Shown here one piece after another: positions 27,090 to 34,970 of a stretch of 64,000 nt of DNA. The notes under the pieces were generated by a model that saw nothing but the letters and a program-made list of their open reading frames with translations, did not search any database and was not told the origin of the DNA. The position numbers and the translations under genes were made by a program. This DNA is from an uncultured Oceanospirillaceae bacterium (GTDB taxonomy: Bacteria > Pseudomonadota > Gammaproteobacteria > Pseudomonadales > Balneatricaceae), in NCBI GenBank assembly GCA_937138495.1, contig CAKZPE010000015.1, positions 56,272 through 120,271 of the forward strand, written 5' to 3'. Position 1 is the first letter of the stretch. Each line of letters opens with the position of its first letter.

Positions 27090-27998
27090 TTACGGATGCT
27101 CGCTGATATCCAGCAGCATCCAGCGGACAAATGCTTCAATGTCCGGGTGTGACTGCGTATCTTTTCGGTAGGTCAGCCCCCACTCCCCTAAATTACTCAC
27201 TGCATGTTCACTGGGATGGATCAGCCGTCCGGCTTTCAGGTCTTTATTGGCGAAGGGGCCGTTCAGCAGGGCGATACCTTCACCGTCCATCGCCATTTCA
27301 AGCGCAATGGCGGTACTGTCGGTGCTCAGTGCCCGGTTGGGTTGCGAGGCACAGAAACCCGCCGCTTCAAACCAGTCCTGCCATTGCCAGCGTTCTGACG
27401 TCACCGTGATCAGCGGGTATTGCAGAATATCCACAGGTTGCAGATGAGTCTGATGACTGACCAGTGACGGATGGCATACCGGCCGCAGTGCCGGCTGAAT
27501 CAGAGGTTCCCAGGCCAGATGCGATGGCGGTGCGGTACGGCTGAAGATCAGCCCGATATCCGCATTGGCTTCGTCAAAATCCTGTTCCTCAATGCTGGAG
27601 ATCAGCTGCAGTTCTATATCCGGGTGGGCAGCTCTGAAACGGCTCAGCCGGTGCGACAGCCAGCGAATAGACACCGAAATATAGGTCTGAATTCTGAGGG
27701 GTTTAGCCAATGCGCTGCGGCGGAGTATTTCGCTGCCATTGATCAGTTCTTCCAGCGCCCGCCGGGCGATCGGATAAAAGCGTTCACCTTCGGGGGTCAG
27801 TACCATTTGCCGGCCTTTGCGGTTAAACAGTTTAACCCCAAGATTTGTTTCCAGTGAAACTACCTGATGACTGATCGCCGGGTGACTCAGATTCAGCTCC
27901 TGTGCGGCTTTTCGAAAACTCAGTAAACGGGCCGTTGCTTCAAAGCCACTGAGGGTTTTGAGCGGGGGAAGCTTACGGTGGTTGATGGTTTTTTCCAT
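27090..27998 (-). CDS. LysR-family regulator, GcvA-like (second)
   Basis: 302 residues. LPPLKTLSGFEATARLLSFRKAAQELNLSHPAISHQVVSLE is the GcvA-type helix-turn-helix, followed by an effector domain (DEANADIGLIFSRTAPPS). It is divergent from the second flavoenzyme gene with about 206 bp between starts, and that gap holds the element shared with the MttB promoter. The two GcvA-like LysR proteins of this region are related but clearly not copies. It ends 10 bp from the convergent GlxA-type gene. Confidence 0.9.
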   Translation of the reverse strand: MEKTINHRKLPPLKTLSGFEATARLLSFRKAAQELNLSHPAISHQVVSLETNLGVKLFNRKGRQMVLTPEGERFYPIARRALEELINGSEILRRSALAKPLRIQTYISVSIRWLSHRLSRFRAAHPDIELQLISSIEEQDFDEANADIGLIFSRTAPPSHLAWEPLIQPALRPVCHPSLVSHQTHLQPVDILQYPLITVTSERWQWQDWFEAAGFCASQPNRALSTDSTAIALEMAMDGEGIALLNGPFANKDLKAGRLIHPSEHAVSNLGEWGLTYRKDTQSHPDIEAFVRWMLLDISEHP

Positions 27999-28054
27999 GA
28001 CTGAAACCGGCTCAGGGAGAAGAATATTTAATGGTAATAAAACTTACCATACAG

Positions 28055-28074
28055 AAGATATTTATCAATTGTGA
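28055..28074 (+). promoter_or_regulatory. Element shared with the MttB-like promoter
   Basis: AAGATATTTATCAATTGTGA, matching 21636-21654 with one gap and few changes; TATCAATTGTGA is identical. It lies about 142 bp before the second flavoenzyme start and between divergent LysR and target genes, as at the other site. Confidence 0.55.
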
Positions 28075-28204
28075 GAGGTTTTTCCTCTGTGTCATGATAG
28101 TTCGCATTAACTGCTATAAAGCAGGCTCTGCGGGCCGCCATTCCGGCAAGGTTTTTAGTCGCCGGCTGGTGCCAGATAAAAGCAATAAAAACAGGATTTG
28201 AGTG

Positions 28205-30655
28205 ATGACTGAAGAAACAACCCAGGCACCTTTGCCGGCAAAAGCTGAAGTGGTAATTATCGGTGGCGGTATCGTCGGTACCTCTATTGTTTATCATCTG
28301 ACCAAGCGCGGTGTGAATGATGTGGTGTTGCTGGAACGTCAGCAACTGACCTGCGGGACCACCTGGCATGCAGCGGGTCTGGTGAGCATGCTCTGGCCCA
28401 CGCCCACTCTGACGAATCTGGCGAAATACAGCCATGAACTTTACGCCAGCCTGGAAGAAGAAACCGGCCAGGCAACCGGCTATGCCCGTATCGGCTCGCT
28501 TTCTATTGCCCGCTCTGAAGAACGTCTGGAAGAGCTCAAACGCACCGCATCCATGGCGAAGGTATTCGGCGTGGATTCTGAAATGATTGACAACCAACGT
28601 TTGGCTGAGCTGTATCCGGGCATCAATACCGATGGCGTGGTGGGCACTTTGTTCATTGAGAAAGATGGCCAGACGAACCCGATTGATACCACTATGGCGC
28701 TGGCGAAAGGCGCGAAAATGGGCGGTGCCAACATCCGTGAGAAAACCAAGGTTACCGATATCATCGTTGAAGATGGTAAGGCCGTGGGTGTGAAGACTGA
28801 CGCCGGTGAAATCCGTGCGGATAAAGTCATTCTCTGTGGCGGTATGTGGTCACGGGACATCGCCGCAAAAATTGGCGTGGACCTGCCCCTGTATGCCTGC
28901 GAACACTACTACGTGGTGACCGATGAAATGGAGTCCATGAGCAAGCGCCCGGTGCTGCGGGACTTTGATAAAGGCGTGTACTTCAAGGAAGATGCCGGTA
29001 AGTTGCTGGTGGGCTGGTTTGAGCATAACGCCAAAGGCCTGCCAATGAGCCGTATTCAGGAAGATTTCTGCTTTGATCAGTTCCCGTGCGAAATGGATCA
29101 CATTGAAGAATATCTGATGCGCGGTATGGAGACCCTGCCTGACTTCGGTGAAGCGGGAATCCGCACCTGGTTTAACGGCCCGGAAAGTTTCACCAGTGAT
29201 AACCTGCATTTATTGGGGCCAACCCCTGAAGTGGATAACTTCTTTGTCGCCTGTGGCCTGAACTCCAAAGGCATCGGTGCCGGCGGTGGCCTGGGTAAGC
29301 TGATGGCTGACTGGATTATCGATGGTTATCCGTCCGGTGATATCACCGAATGTGATGTGCGCCGTCATCACCCGGTACAGCGCACCCAGAGCTACGTAGA
29401 GCAGCGTATTCCGGAAGCCCTGGGTCACACCTATGCCATGCACTGGCCGTTCTATCAGTACCACACTGCCCGGGATATCCAGCATTCACCGCTGCATAAC
29501 GAACTGGCAGAAGCCGGTGCCTGTTTCGGTGAAGTCGGCGGTTATGAGCGTGCCAACTGGTTCGCCCGTAACGGTGCCAAAGCCGAGTACGAATACAGCT
29601 ACAAGCGCCAGAACTGGTTTAGTTTCTACCGTGATGAGCACCTGGCGACCCGTGAAAGCGTGGGCATGTACGATATTTCTTCGTTCGGTAAGTTTGAGGT
29701 GGTGGGTAAAGATGCCATGGCTACCCTGCAGCGTCTTAGCTGCGCGGATATCGACGTGCCGGAAGGCAAGCTGGTGTACACCCAGTGGCTGAATGAGCGT
29801 GGCGGCATTGAGGCGGATCTGACCATTGCGCGGATGGGAGAAGAGCGCTTCTGGGTCACGACCGGTATCGGTTCGTTTAACCGTGACTGGTGGCACCTGA
29901 AACGTAACCTGCTGGGTGACAGCCAACTGACGGATGTCAGTCAGCAGTTTGCCTGCCTGTCAGTACAGGGGCCGAATGCCCGTAAGGTACTGGAGAAAAT
30001 TACGGAAACGGATTTGAGTGCTGATGGCTTTATCTTCAGCACCGGGCGCTATGCGCAAATGGCCGGAGCCGAAGTCTGGCTGCAGCGTATCAGCTACGTG
30101 GGCGAACTGGGCTGGGAGATCATGGTACCGGCGGCGGATGCTGCAAAGGTTTACCGCGCGATCCATCAGGCCGGTGCGGAATACGAACTGTGCAATGTGG
30201 GCCTGCATGCTCTGAACAGCCTGCGTCTGGAAAAAGGTTTCCGTCACTGGGGCCATGATATTGCCTCCGAAGATAACCTGATTCAGGCCGGTCTTGGCTT
30301 CACTGCCAAACCGGATGCCAGCGACTTTATCGGCCGTGAAGCCTTTATGGCACAGAAGGCTGCCGGCCTGCCGGACCGTCGCCTGGTGCAATTCAAACTG
30401 AATGATCCTGAGCCGCTGCTGTATCACAACGAACCGATTCTGATGGACGGCAATGTCGTGGGTTACCTGACATCAGGCATGTATGGTCACTCGGTGGGCG
30501 GAGCCATCGGCATGGGCTATGTGAATGCGCCTAACCTGACGGCCGATGCGCTGGCGGCTGCGAAGTTTGAGATTGAAGTAGCGCTGGAGCCGGTCAGTGC
30601 GACTGCATCATTGCGTGGCCTGTATGACCCGAAGGGCGAACGGATGAAAATGTAA
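28205..30655 (+). CDS. Dimethylglycine dehydrogenase-like flavoenzyme with GcvT domain (copy 2)
   Basis: 816 residues from ATG at 28205 (a GTG one codon earlier is possible). Same architecture as the enzyme at 23405-25828: VVIIGGGIVGTSIVYHLTKRG nucleotide site, TTWHAAGLV with His55 as the expected covalent-FAD residue, FAO middle region, GcvT domains with QRISYVGELGWEIMVP and LHALNSLRLEKGFRHWGHD. The two are moderately similar paralogues, so they probably act on different steps or substrates of one methylated-amine route (for example dimethylglycine and sarcosine or a betaine analogue). It has its own upstream region and a strong terminator after it, so it is likely monocistronic. Confidence 0.88.
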   Translation: MTEETTQAPLPAKAEVVIIGGGIVGTSIVYHLTKRGVNDVVLLERQQLTCGTTWHAAGLVSMLWPTPTLTNLAKYSHELYASLEEETGQATGYARIGSLSIARSEERLEELKRTASMAKVFGVDSEMIDNQRLAELYPGINTDGVVGTLFIEKDGQTNPIDTTMALAKGAKMGGANIREKTKVTDIIVEDGKAVGVKTDAGEIRADKVILCGGMWSRDIAAKIGVDLPLYACEHYYVVTDEMESMSKRPVLRDFDKGVYFKEDAGKLLVGWFEHNAKGLPMSRIQEDFCFDQFPCEMDHIEEYLMRGMETLPDFGEAGIRTWFNGPESFTSDNLHLLGPTPEVDNFFVACGLNSKGIGAGGGLGKLMADWIIDGYPSGDITECDVRRHHPVQRTQSYVEQRIPEALGHTYAMHWPFYQYHTARDIQHSPLHNELAEAGACFGEVGGYERANWFARNGAKAEYEYSYKRQNWFSFYRDEHLATRESVGMYDISSFGKFEVVGKDAMATLQRLSCADIDVPEGKLVYTQWLNERGGIEADLTIARMGEERFWVTTGIGSFNRDWWHLKRNLLGDSQLTDVSQQFACLSVQGPNARKVLEKITETDLSADGFIFSTGRYAQMAGAEVWLQRISYVGELGWEIMVPAADAAKVYRAIHQAGAEYELCNVGLHALNSLRLEKGFRHWGHDIASEDNLIQAGLGFTAKPDASDFIGREAFMAQKAAGLPDRRLVQFKLNDPEPLLYHNEPILMDGNVVGYLTSGMYGHSVGGAIGMGYVNAPNLTADALAAAKFEIEVALEPVSATASLRGLYDPKGERMKM

Positions 30656-30740
30656 AAAGTAAGACCCGAACAGTTGTTGGCTGTGCTGAGCCTGCGACTG
30701 TTCCTGCTCACCTCCTGTGTTCTGTGCTACACAGGTTTTT

Positions 30741-30773
30741 GCCCGGCATTTCGTAAGGAGTACCGGGCTTTTT
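30741..30773 (+). terminator. Rho-independent terminator after the second flavoenzyme
   Basis: GCCCGG (30741-30746) pairs with CCGGGC (30763-30768), followed by TTTTTG. Confidence 0.75.
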
Positions 30774-30826
30774 GTTTTCTGTTACCTGTTGATGAATAAT
30801 GCTTCCAAACAGGATTGGAACAGACC

Positions 30827-31465
30827 ATGGCTGACCGGCTTTTAACCGATTTCGAACCGCAGTTTGCGGCTTTTATTCAGACAGAAATGACCACCGATAC
30901 CGCCCATGATTTTAACCATGTGCTGCGGGTGGTGAAGAGCGCCCGGCAACTGTGTGAAGCGGAAGGTGCACAGCCTGAAGTCGTGATGCCCGCTGCCTGG
31001 TTGCATGACTGTTTTACCTACCCGAAAGATCATCCTGAACGCAGCAAAAGCTCGCAAAAAGCGGCAGATAAAGCCTGTGAATTTCTGCAGAATATCGGTT
31101 ATCCACAGGCCTGTCATGATGCGATTCATCATGCGATTGTTGCACACAGTTTCAGTGCCAGCGTCCGTGCTGAAACACTGGAGGCGCAGATTGTTCAGGA
31201 TGCCGACCGGCTGGATTCGCTGGGGGCGATTGGCATTGTCCGGACCCTGCAGGTCGGTACCGGGCTGCAGCGTGCCTTGTATCAGCCGGATGATCCGTTT
31301 TGTGTACAGCGCATCCCGGATGACAGCCAGTTCACACTGGATCACTTTTACACTAAGTTATTGCGCCTTGCAGATACCATGAATACCGTTGCTGCCAAAG
31401 CGGAAGCCCGGCGGCGTACTGACTATATGGAAGGCTTTCTGCAACAGCTGGGGCACGAAGTCTGA
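30827..31465 (+). CDS. HD-domain phosphohydrolase
   Basis: 212 residues from ATG at 30827 (TTG at 30815 is an alternative). The metal-binding residues of the HD family are present in order: AHDFNHVLRV (first His), WLHDC (His-Asp), HHAIVAHSF (His pair) and VQDADRLDSLGAIG (second Asp). The size and pattern match the YedJ-like HD hydrolases, metal-dependent phosphohydrolases acting on nucleotide-type substrates. It lies alone after a terminator. The physiological substrate is unknown. Confidence 0.85.
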   Translation: MADRLLTDFEPQFAAFIQTEMTTDTAHDFNHVLRVVKSARQLCEAEGAQPEVVMPAAWLHDCFTYPKDHPERSKSSQKAADKACEFLQNIGYPQACHDAIHHAIVAHSFSASVRAETLEAQIVQDADRLDSLGAIGIVRTLQVGTGLQRALYQPDDPFCVQRIPDDSQFTLDHFYTKLLRLADTMNTVAAKAEARRRTDYMEGFLQQLGHEV

Positions 31466-31568
31466 GTGTATGTTCAGCCCTTCAGACAGGGGGCTTTTTG
31501 CAGATTGTTTACCAGCAGGTCGACACAGCTGCGCTCCCGGGCTGACCCCTGTGGCCACGCCGATGTAA

Positions 31569-31763
31569 CATTTACCGGGGGAACGGCTGACAACGTATTT
31601 CAGCCACCAGACTCAGCGGCTTGATCCGGCAGTGCTGTTGACCGGTGTGGCTGCTGATTGTCAGATATATGCCTGTGGTCCGCAGAGTCGGCTGGACAAT
31701 GTGAGCCGAGCAGCCAGTAATGCGGGGATCAGGGACCGGTTAATGGCAGAAGATTTTGGCTAG
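31569..31763 (+). pseudogene. C-terminal remnant of a VanB/PDR-type ferredoxin reductase
   Basis: A 64-codon open stretch, without a start and with an in-frame TAA immediately before it, reads LPGERLTTYFSH then LDPAVLLTGVAADCQIYACGPQ and ends RLMAEDFG-stop. The (I/V)YxCGPQ box and acidic C-terminal end are those of the NAD-binding domain of Rieske-oxygenase reductases such as VanB, GbcB or CntB. The linking ferredoxin domain and all upstream parts are missing. Given the surrounding methylated-amine genes, it may be what is left of a demethylase reductase. Confidence 0.6.
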
Positions 31764-31883
31764 CGTTGTGCATCGCCATCAGTTTGCTGGACACCTCTCA
31801 GCCATCGAAAATGGTTTAAAAAGAGGTGTTGCGCAGGTGTTATGGGAATACTGTCCGTCACCGGTTTTGTTAACACCGGGTAG

Positions 31884-32717
31884 TCAGATGAAAAATGACT
31901 GATACTGACCGGGGGTAATTGCCAGACGTTTCTTAAAGTTACGCTGGAAATGCGCCTGGTCGGCAAACCCCAGCTGATTAGCAGTATCGCTGATGCTCTC
32001 ACCTTCCCGCAGCAGGCGCTTGGCGGTTTTAATCCGCTGATCCAGTTGCCAGGCATGGGGGGACTGGCCGTACACGTGCTTAAAACTGCGAATCAGGTGG
32101 TATCTGCTCAGCCCTGTTTCGCTGGCGAAGCTCTCCAGTGATAGCTTGCTGTCCAGCTGATCCAGAATCATTTCCCGCACCTGCCTGACGCCGGCAGTAT
32201 CAGTTTTCAGTACCTCTTTCTGTAACGGTGCGACCGTTGCAAACCGCAGGGCAAGATAGTCCATTAACAGGCTTTCAGCGATGCCGCTGTCCGGCTGTTG
32301 CAGGGCACTGAACAGTTCACTGAATGCGTGATAGCTGCGGGCATCTGTGTCCAGGGGCCCCGGGAATGACAGATAGTCCTGCTCCTGACACTGAAAAATT
32401 TCCCGCTGAAGTTTACCGATAAGAGAGCTGTCGATGAACAGCATCCGGTACGACCATTCACCGTTATCCGGATTGCAGGAGTGGGCATCACCGGGATTCA
32501 TCATGACGGTGGTTGTGGTGCCAATCCGGTGGCTGTGCTGCCGGTTCTGATAACGGGCCGAACCGGCATCAATGACCCCAAAAGACACTTCATCATGGGA
32601 ATGGGTGCCGTAGCAGGCACTGGAGTGATCCGCCAGACGTAACTCGGCCTGTGGCAGTGACGGGCTGCGGGTAAAGAAGCAGTGATTGCGCATCTCAGGA
32701 GTCTTTCCGGCCGTCAT
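31884..32717 (-). CDS. AraC-family regulator with N-terminal cupin
   Basis: 277 residues. The first ~170 form an AraC-type cupin sensor (CYGTHSHDEVSFGVIDAG; MMNPGDAHSCNPDNGEWSYRMLFID), the last ~100 the double helix-turn-helix (LSLESFASETGLSRYHLIRSFKHVYGQSPHAW; ISDTANQLGFADQAHFQRNFKKRLAITPGQY). It is 19 bp downstream of, and on the same strand as, a LysE-type exporter gene; AraC-LysE pairs of this layout are common, and the regulator probably controls the exporter. Met9 is an alternative start. Confidence 0.88.
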   Translation of the reverse strand: MTAGKTPEMRNHCFFTRSPSLPQAELRLADHSSACYGTHSHDEVSFGVIDAGSARYQNRQHSHRIGTTTTVMMNPGDAHSCNPDNGEWSYRMLFIDSSLIGKLQREIFQCQEQDYLSFPGPLDTDARSYHAFSELFSALQQPDSGIAESLLMDYLALRFATVAPLQKEVLKTDTAGVRQVREMILDQLDSKLSLESFASETGLSRYHLIRSFKHVYGQSPHAWQLDQRIKTAKRLLREGESISDTANQLGFADQAHFQRNFKKRLAITPGQYQSFFI

Positions 32718-32736
32718 ACACCGTGCCTCAGGCGAA

Positions 32737-33336
32737 TTAAACAGTTGTGATTGTCAGAATACTGGCGAGCAGTAAAATCGCCATGATCCGGTTAAACATA
32801 ACCTGACGTGCCGGGTTGGACAAGTAGCGGCTGATGAACTGTCCCAGCAGTGCCCAGCTGCCGACGCCGATCAGGCACATGGCAAAGGATACGGCGCAGA
32901 AAATCAGTAAAAACAGTTCAGCCGGTTGCTGGCTGCTGACAAACAGACTTATCCCGGATACTGATACCAGCCAGGCTTTGGGATTAAGCCCCTGAATGAG
33001 TGCCCCCTCGATCATACGTGGCGGTTGTGACTGGCCTTCTGCCTGCAGATTTTGTGGATGTGCAGTGGCAAGTTTCCAGACCATCCAGAGCAGAAAAGTG
33101 CAGCCTGCGTATTTCAGTATTTCAGCAAATTCGGGCACGCTGGTCAGCAACCGGTTAAGGCCTGTGCCTGCCAGAAAGACGATCAGGGTATAGCTCAGTG
33201 TGGCCCCCAGCACGTGGGGCAGTGCGCCGCGAAAACCGTAATTAGCGCCGGCCCCGGTGGCGATAATATTCACCGGCCCCGGTGAAATCGCACCGACCAG
33301 CGCAAATGCCAGCATAGAAAGAACAACTGTCAGCAT
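32737..33336 (-). CDS. LysE/RhtB-family amino acid exporter
   Basis: 199 residues with about six hydrophobic segments and the family N-terminus (FALVGAISPGPVNIIATGAGANYGFRGALPHVLG), including the GPxN motif, and a GLNPKAWLVSVSG segment in the middle. Members export amino acids or their analogues across the inner membrane. It precedes an AraC regulator by 19 bp on the same strand. Its upstream region contains a perfect 8-bp-arm palindrome at 33462-33480. The exported solute cannot be read from the sequence. Confidence 0.9.
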   Translation of the reverse strand: MLTVVLSMLAFALVGAISPGPVNIIATGAGANYGFRGALPHVLGATLSYTLIVFLAGTGLNRLLTSVPEFAEILKYAGCTFLLWMVWKLATAHPQNLQAEGQSQPPRMIEGALIQGLNPKAWLVSVSGISLFVSSQQPAELFLLIFCAVSFAMCLIGVGSWALLGQFISRYLSNPARQVMFNRIMAILLLASILTITTV

Positions 33337-33845
33337 GAAAGGCTCCTGTATAAATGATGCTGACAGCCTAATGACAGGTCATGCTGCTGTATTGAACGAA
33401 ATTGCGGGTAATGGCTGAATCATTTTTCAGCCGGGAGATGTTTCTGACAGTCATTGAATTTATTACCCATATTGGGTAATCGGTATGCTGTTTTCTGAAG
33501 TTAAATTTGTCTTTTTTCAGTGTAAGTCCGGTGATTTACGACCCTTTATGAAAACCTTCAGGCAGAGTTTTTAACTTATTCAAAAGATGATTTTTAATAT
33601 GAATCAATTGATTACCTTGCCTGTTGTGCACTTGAATTCAGAATAATACAAATAATTCGTAATTTATCATTCATTGACCCATATGTATTATTTGTGATGT
33701 ACTCTGCCTGATATGAACTATGGTTTGTATTGGCGGTACGTTTACACTCTTGTTTAGAGTGGCGGAGCTCGGGTAGTACCGGACAAACGTATGGCGACGG
33801 TATCTAAAGAAAAAAAATAACGAATATACATGTGGGTGCTACACA
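33337..33845. other. 509-bp intergenic region between divergent lysE and TAXI genes
   Basis: AT-rich and without a credible gene. It holds the palindrome at 33462-33480 and, nearer the TAXI gene, an inverted pair ACAAATAAT (33648-33656) and ATTATTTGT (33687-33695). Both promoters must lie here. Confidence 0.5.
33462..33480. promoter_or_regulatory. Palindromic candidate operator
   Basis: ATTACCCATATTGGGTAAT: arms ATTACCCA and TGGGTAAT around a three-base spacer, 126 bp before the lysE-type start. Perfect 8-bp arms in a long promoter region suggest a dimeric regulator site. A partial half-site, GGGTAAT, recurs near 33405. Confidence 0.5.
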
Positions 33846-34823
33846 ATGATTAAATCAACTAAGGCGGCAACGCTGGCGTTTACTCTGGCTCTGGGTTTGT
33901 CTGCACCGGTCGCTACTCAGGCGGCTGATCAGCAATTCATCACGATCGGTACCGGCGGCGTGACCGGTGTTTACTATCCGACGGGGGGGGCAATCTGCCG
34001 TTTGGTGAATAAGGGCCGTAAAGACCACGGTGTACGCTGTTCAACAGAAAGTACCGGGGGGTCTGTTTATAACCTGAATACTATCCGTGCCGGCGAGCTG
34101 GACATGGGCGTTGCTCAGTCTGACTGGCAGTTCCATGCATACAACGGTACCAGCAAGTTTGCTGATGCCGGTGCCAACAAAGATCTGCGTGCGGTGTTCT
34201 CTGTTCACCCTGAGCCGTTCACCGTCGTGGCGCGGGCTGACAGCGGCATTACCAACTTTGAAGACATCAAAGGCAAGCGGGTTAACATCGGTAACCCGGG
34301 GTCTGGCCAGCGCGGTACGATGGAAGTGCTGATGGAAACCATGGGCTGGACCAATGCAGATTTTGCTCTGGCATCTGAGCTGAAGGCATCTGAGCAGGCC
34401 AGCGCACTGTGTGATAACAAGATCGACGTAATGATCTACACAGTAGGCCATCCAAGTGGTGCCATTAAAGAAGCGACCACTTCCTGTGACAGCAAACTGG
34501 TAAATGTGACCGGTTCTGCTGTAGACAAGCTGGTATCTGATAACAGCTACTACCGTACTGCGACCATTCCGGCGGGCATGTACCGCGGAAACGATGGCGA
34601 CACCACCACCTTCGGTGTGGGTGCAACCTTTGTTTCTTCAACTGCTGTGCCTGATGACGTGGTGTATGCGGTGGTTAAAGCGGTATTCGAAAACTTCGAT
34701 ACTTTCCGTAAGTTACACCCGGCATTTGCGAACCTGAAGAAAGAAGAAATGATCAGTGATGGTCTGTCAGCGCCGCTGCATCCGGGTGCTGCTAAGTACT
34801 ACAAAGAAGCAGGTCTGATGTAA
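33846..34823 (+). CDS. TAXI-family TRAP transporter solute-binding protein
   Basis: 325 residues with a signal peptide (cleavage expected after ATQAA, residues ~27). The mature start [25 protein letters not shown] is the TAXI family signature, as are [29 protein letters not shown] and [22 protein letters not shown]. It captures a solute in the periplasm for the TRAP permease encoded next. TAXI proteins are linked to glutamate, glutamine or dicarboxylate uptake; the ligand here is unknown. A large hairpin separates it from the permease gene and may set the excess of binding protein over permease. Confidence 0.92.
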   Translation: MIKSTKAATLAFTLALGLSAPVATQAADQQFITIGTGGVTGVYYPTGGAICRLVNKGRKDHGVRCSTESTGGSVYNLNTIRAGELDMGVAQSDWQFHAYNGTSKFADAGANKDLRAVFSVHPEPFTVVARADSGITNFEDIKGKRVNIGNPGSGQRGTMEVLMETMGWTNADFALASELKASEQASALCDNKIDVMIYTVGHPSGAIKEATTSCDSKLVNVTGSAVDKLVSDNSYYRTATIPAGMYRGNDGDTTTFGVGATFVSSTAVPDDVVYAVVKAVFENFDTFRKLHPAFANLKKEEMISDGLSAPLHPGAAKYYKEAGLM

Positions 34824-34844
34824 TTCGCTGTTGCATCTGATCTG

Positions 34845-34899
34845 ACGGGGTCGCAGGGAACCGGTAATCATTTTGCCTGGCGACCGGGCCCCGTTTTTT
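34845..34899 (+). terminator. Attenuator-type hairpin between TAXI protein and permease genes
   Basis: ACGGGG (34845-34850) pairs with CCCCGT (34889-34894), extended inside by GGTCGC/GCGACC and CAGG/CCTG pairs, followed by six T. In an operon this would reduce read-through into the permease gene. Confidence 0.7.
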
Positions 34900-34970
34900 G
34901 TTGGACTGTTACGTGCCGAACCTTTGTGGGCCGGTGCGTAACTTCCCTTAGCGTACATGGGGAAATTACT

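Noticed and set aside
28028..28597. Minus-strand frame of 189 codons overlapping the second flavoenzyme
   Set aside because: It is a shadow of the well-supported flavoenzyme frame; composition reflects its codon bias.
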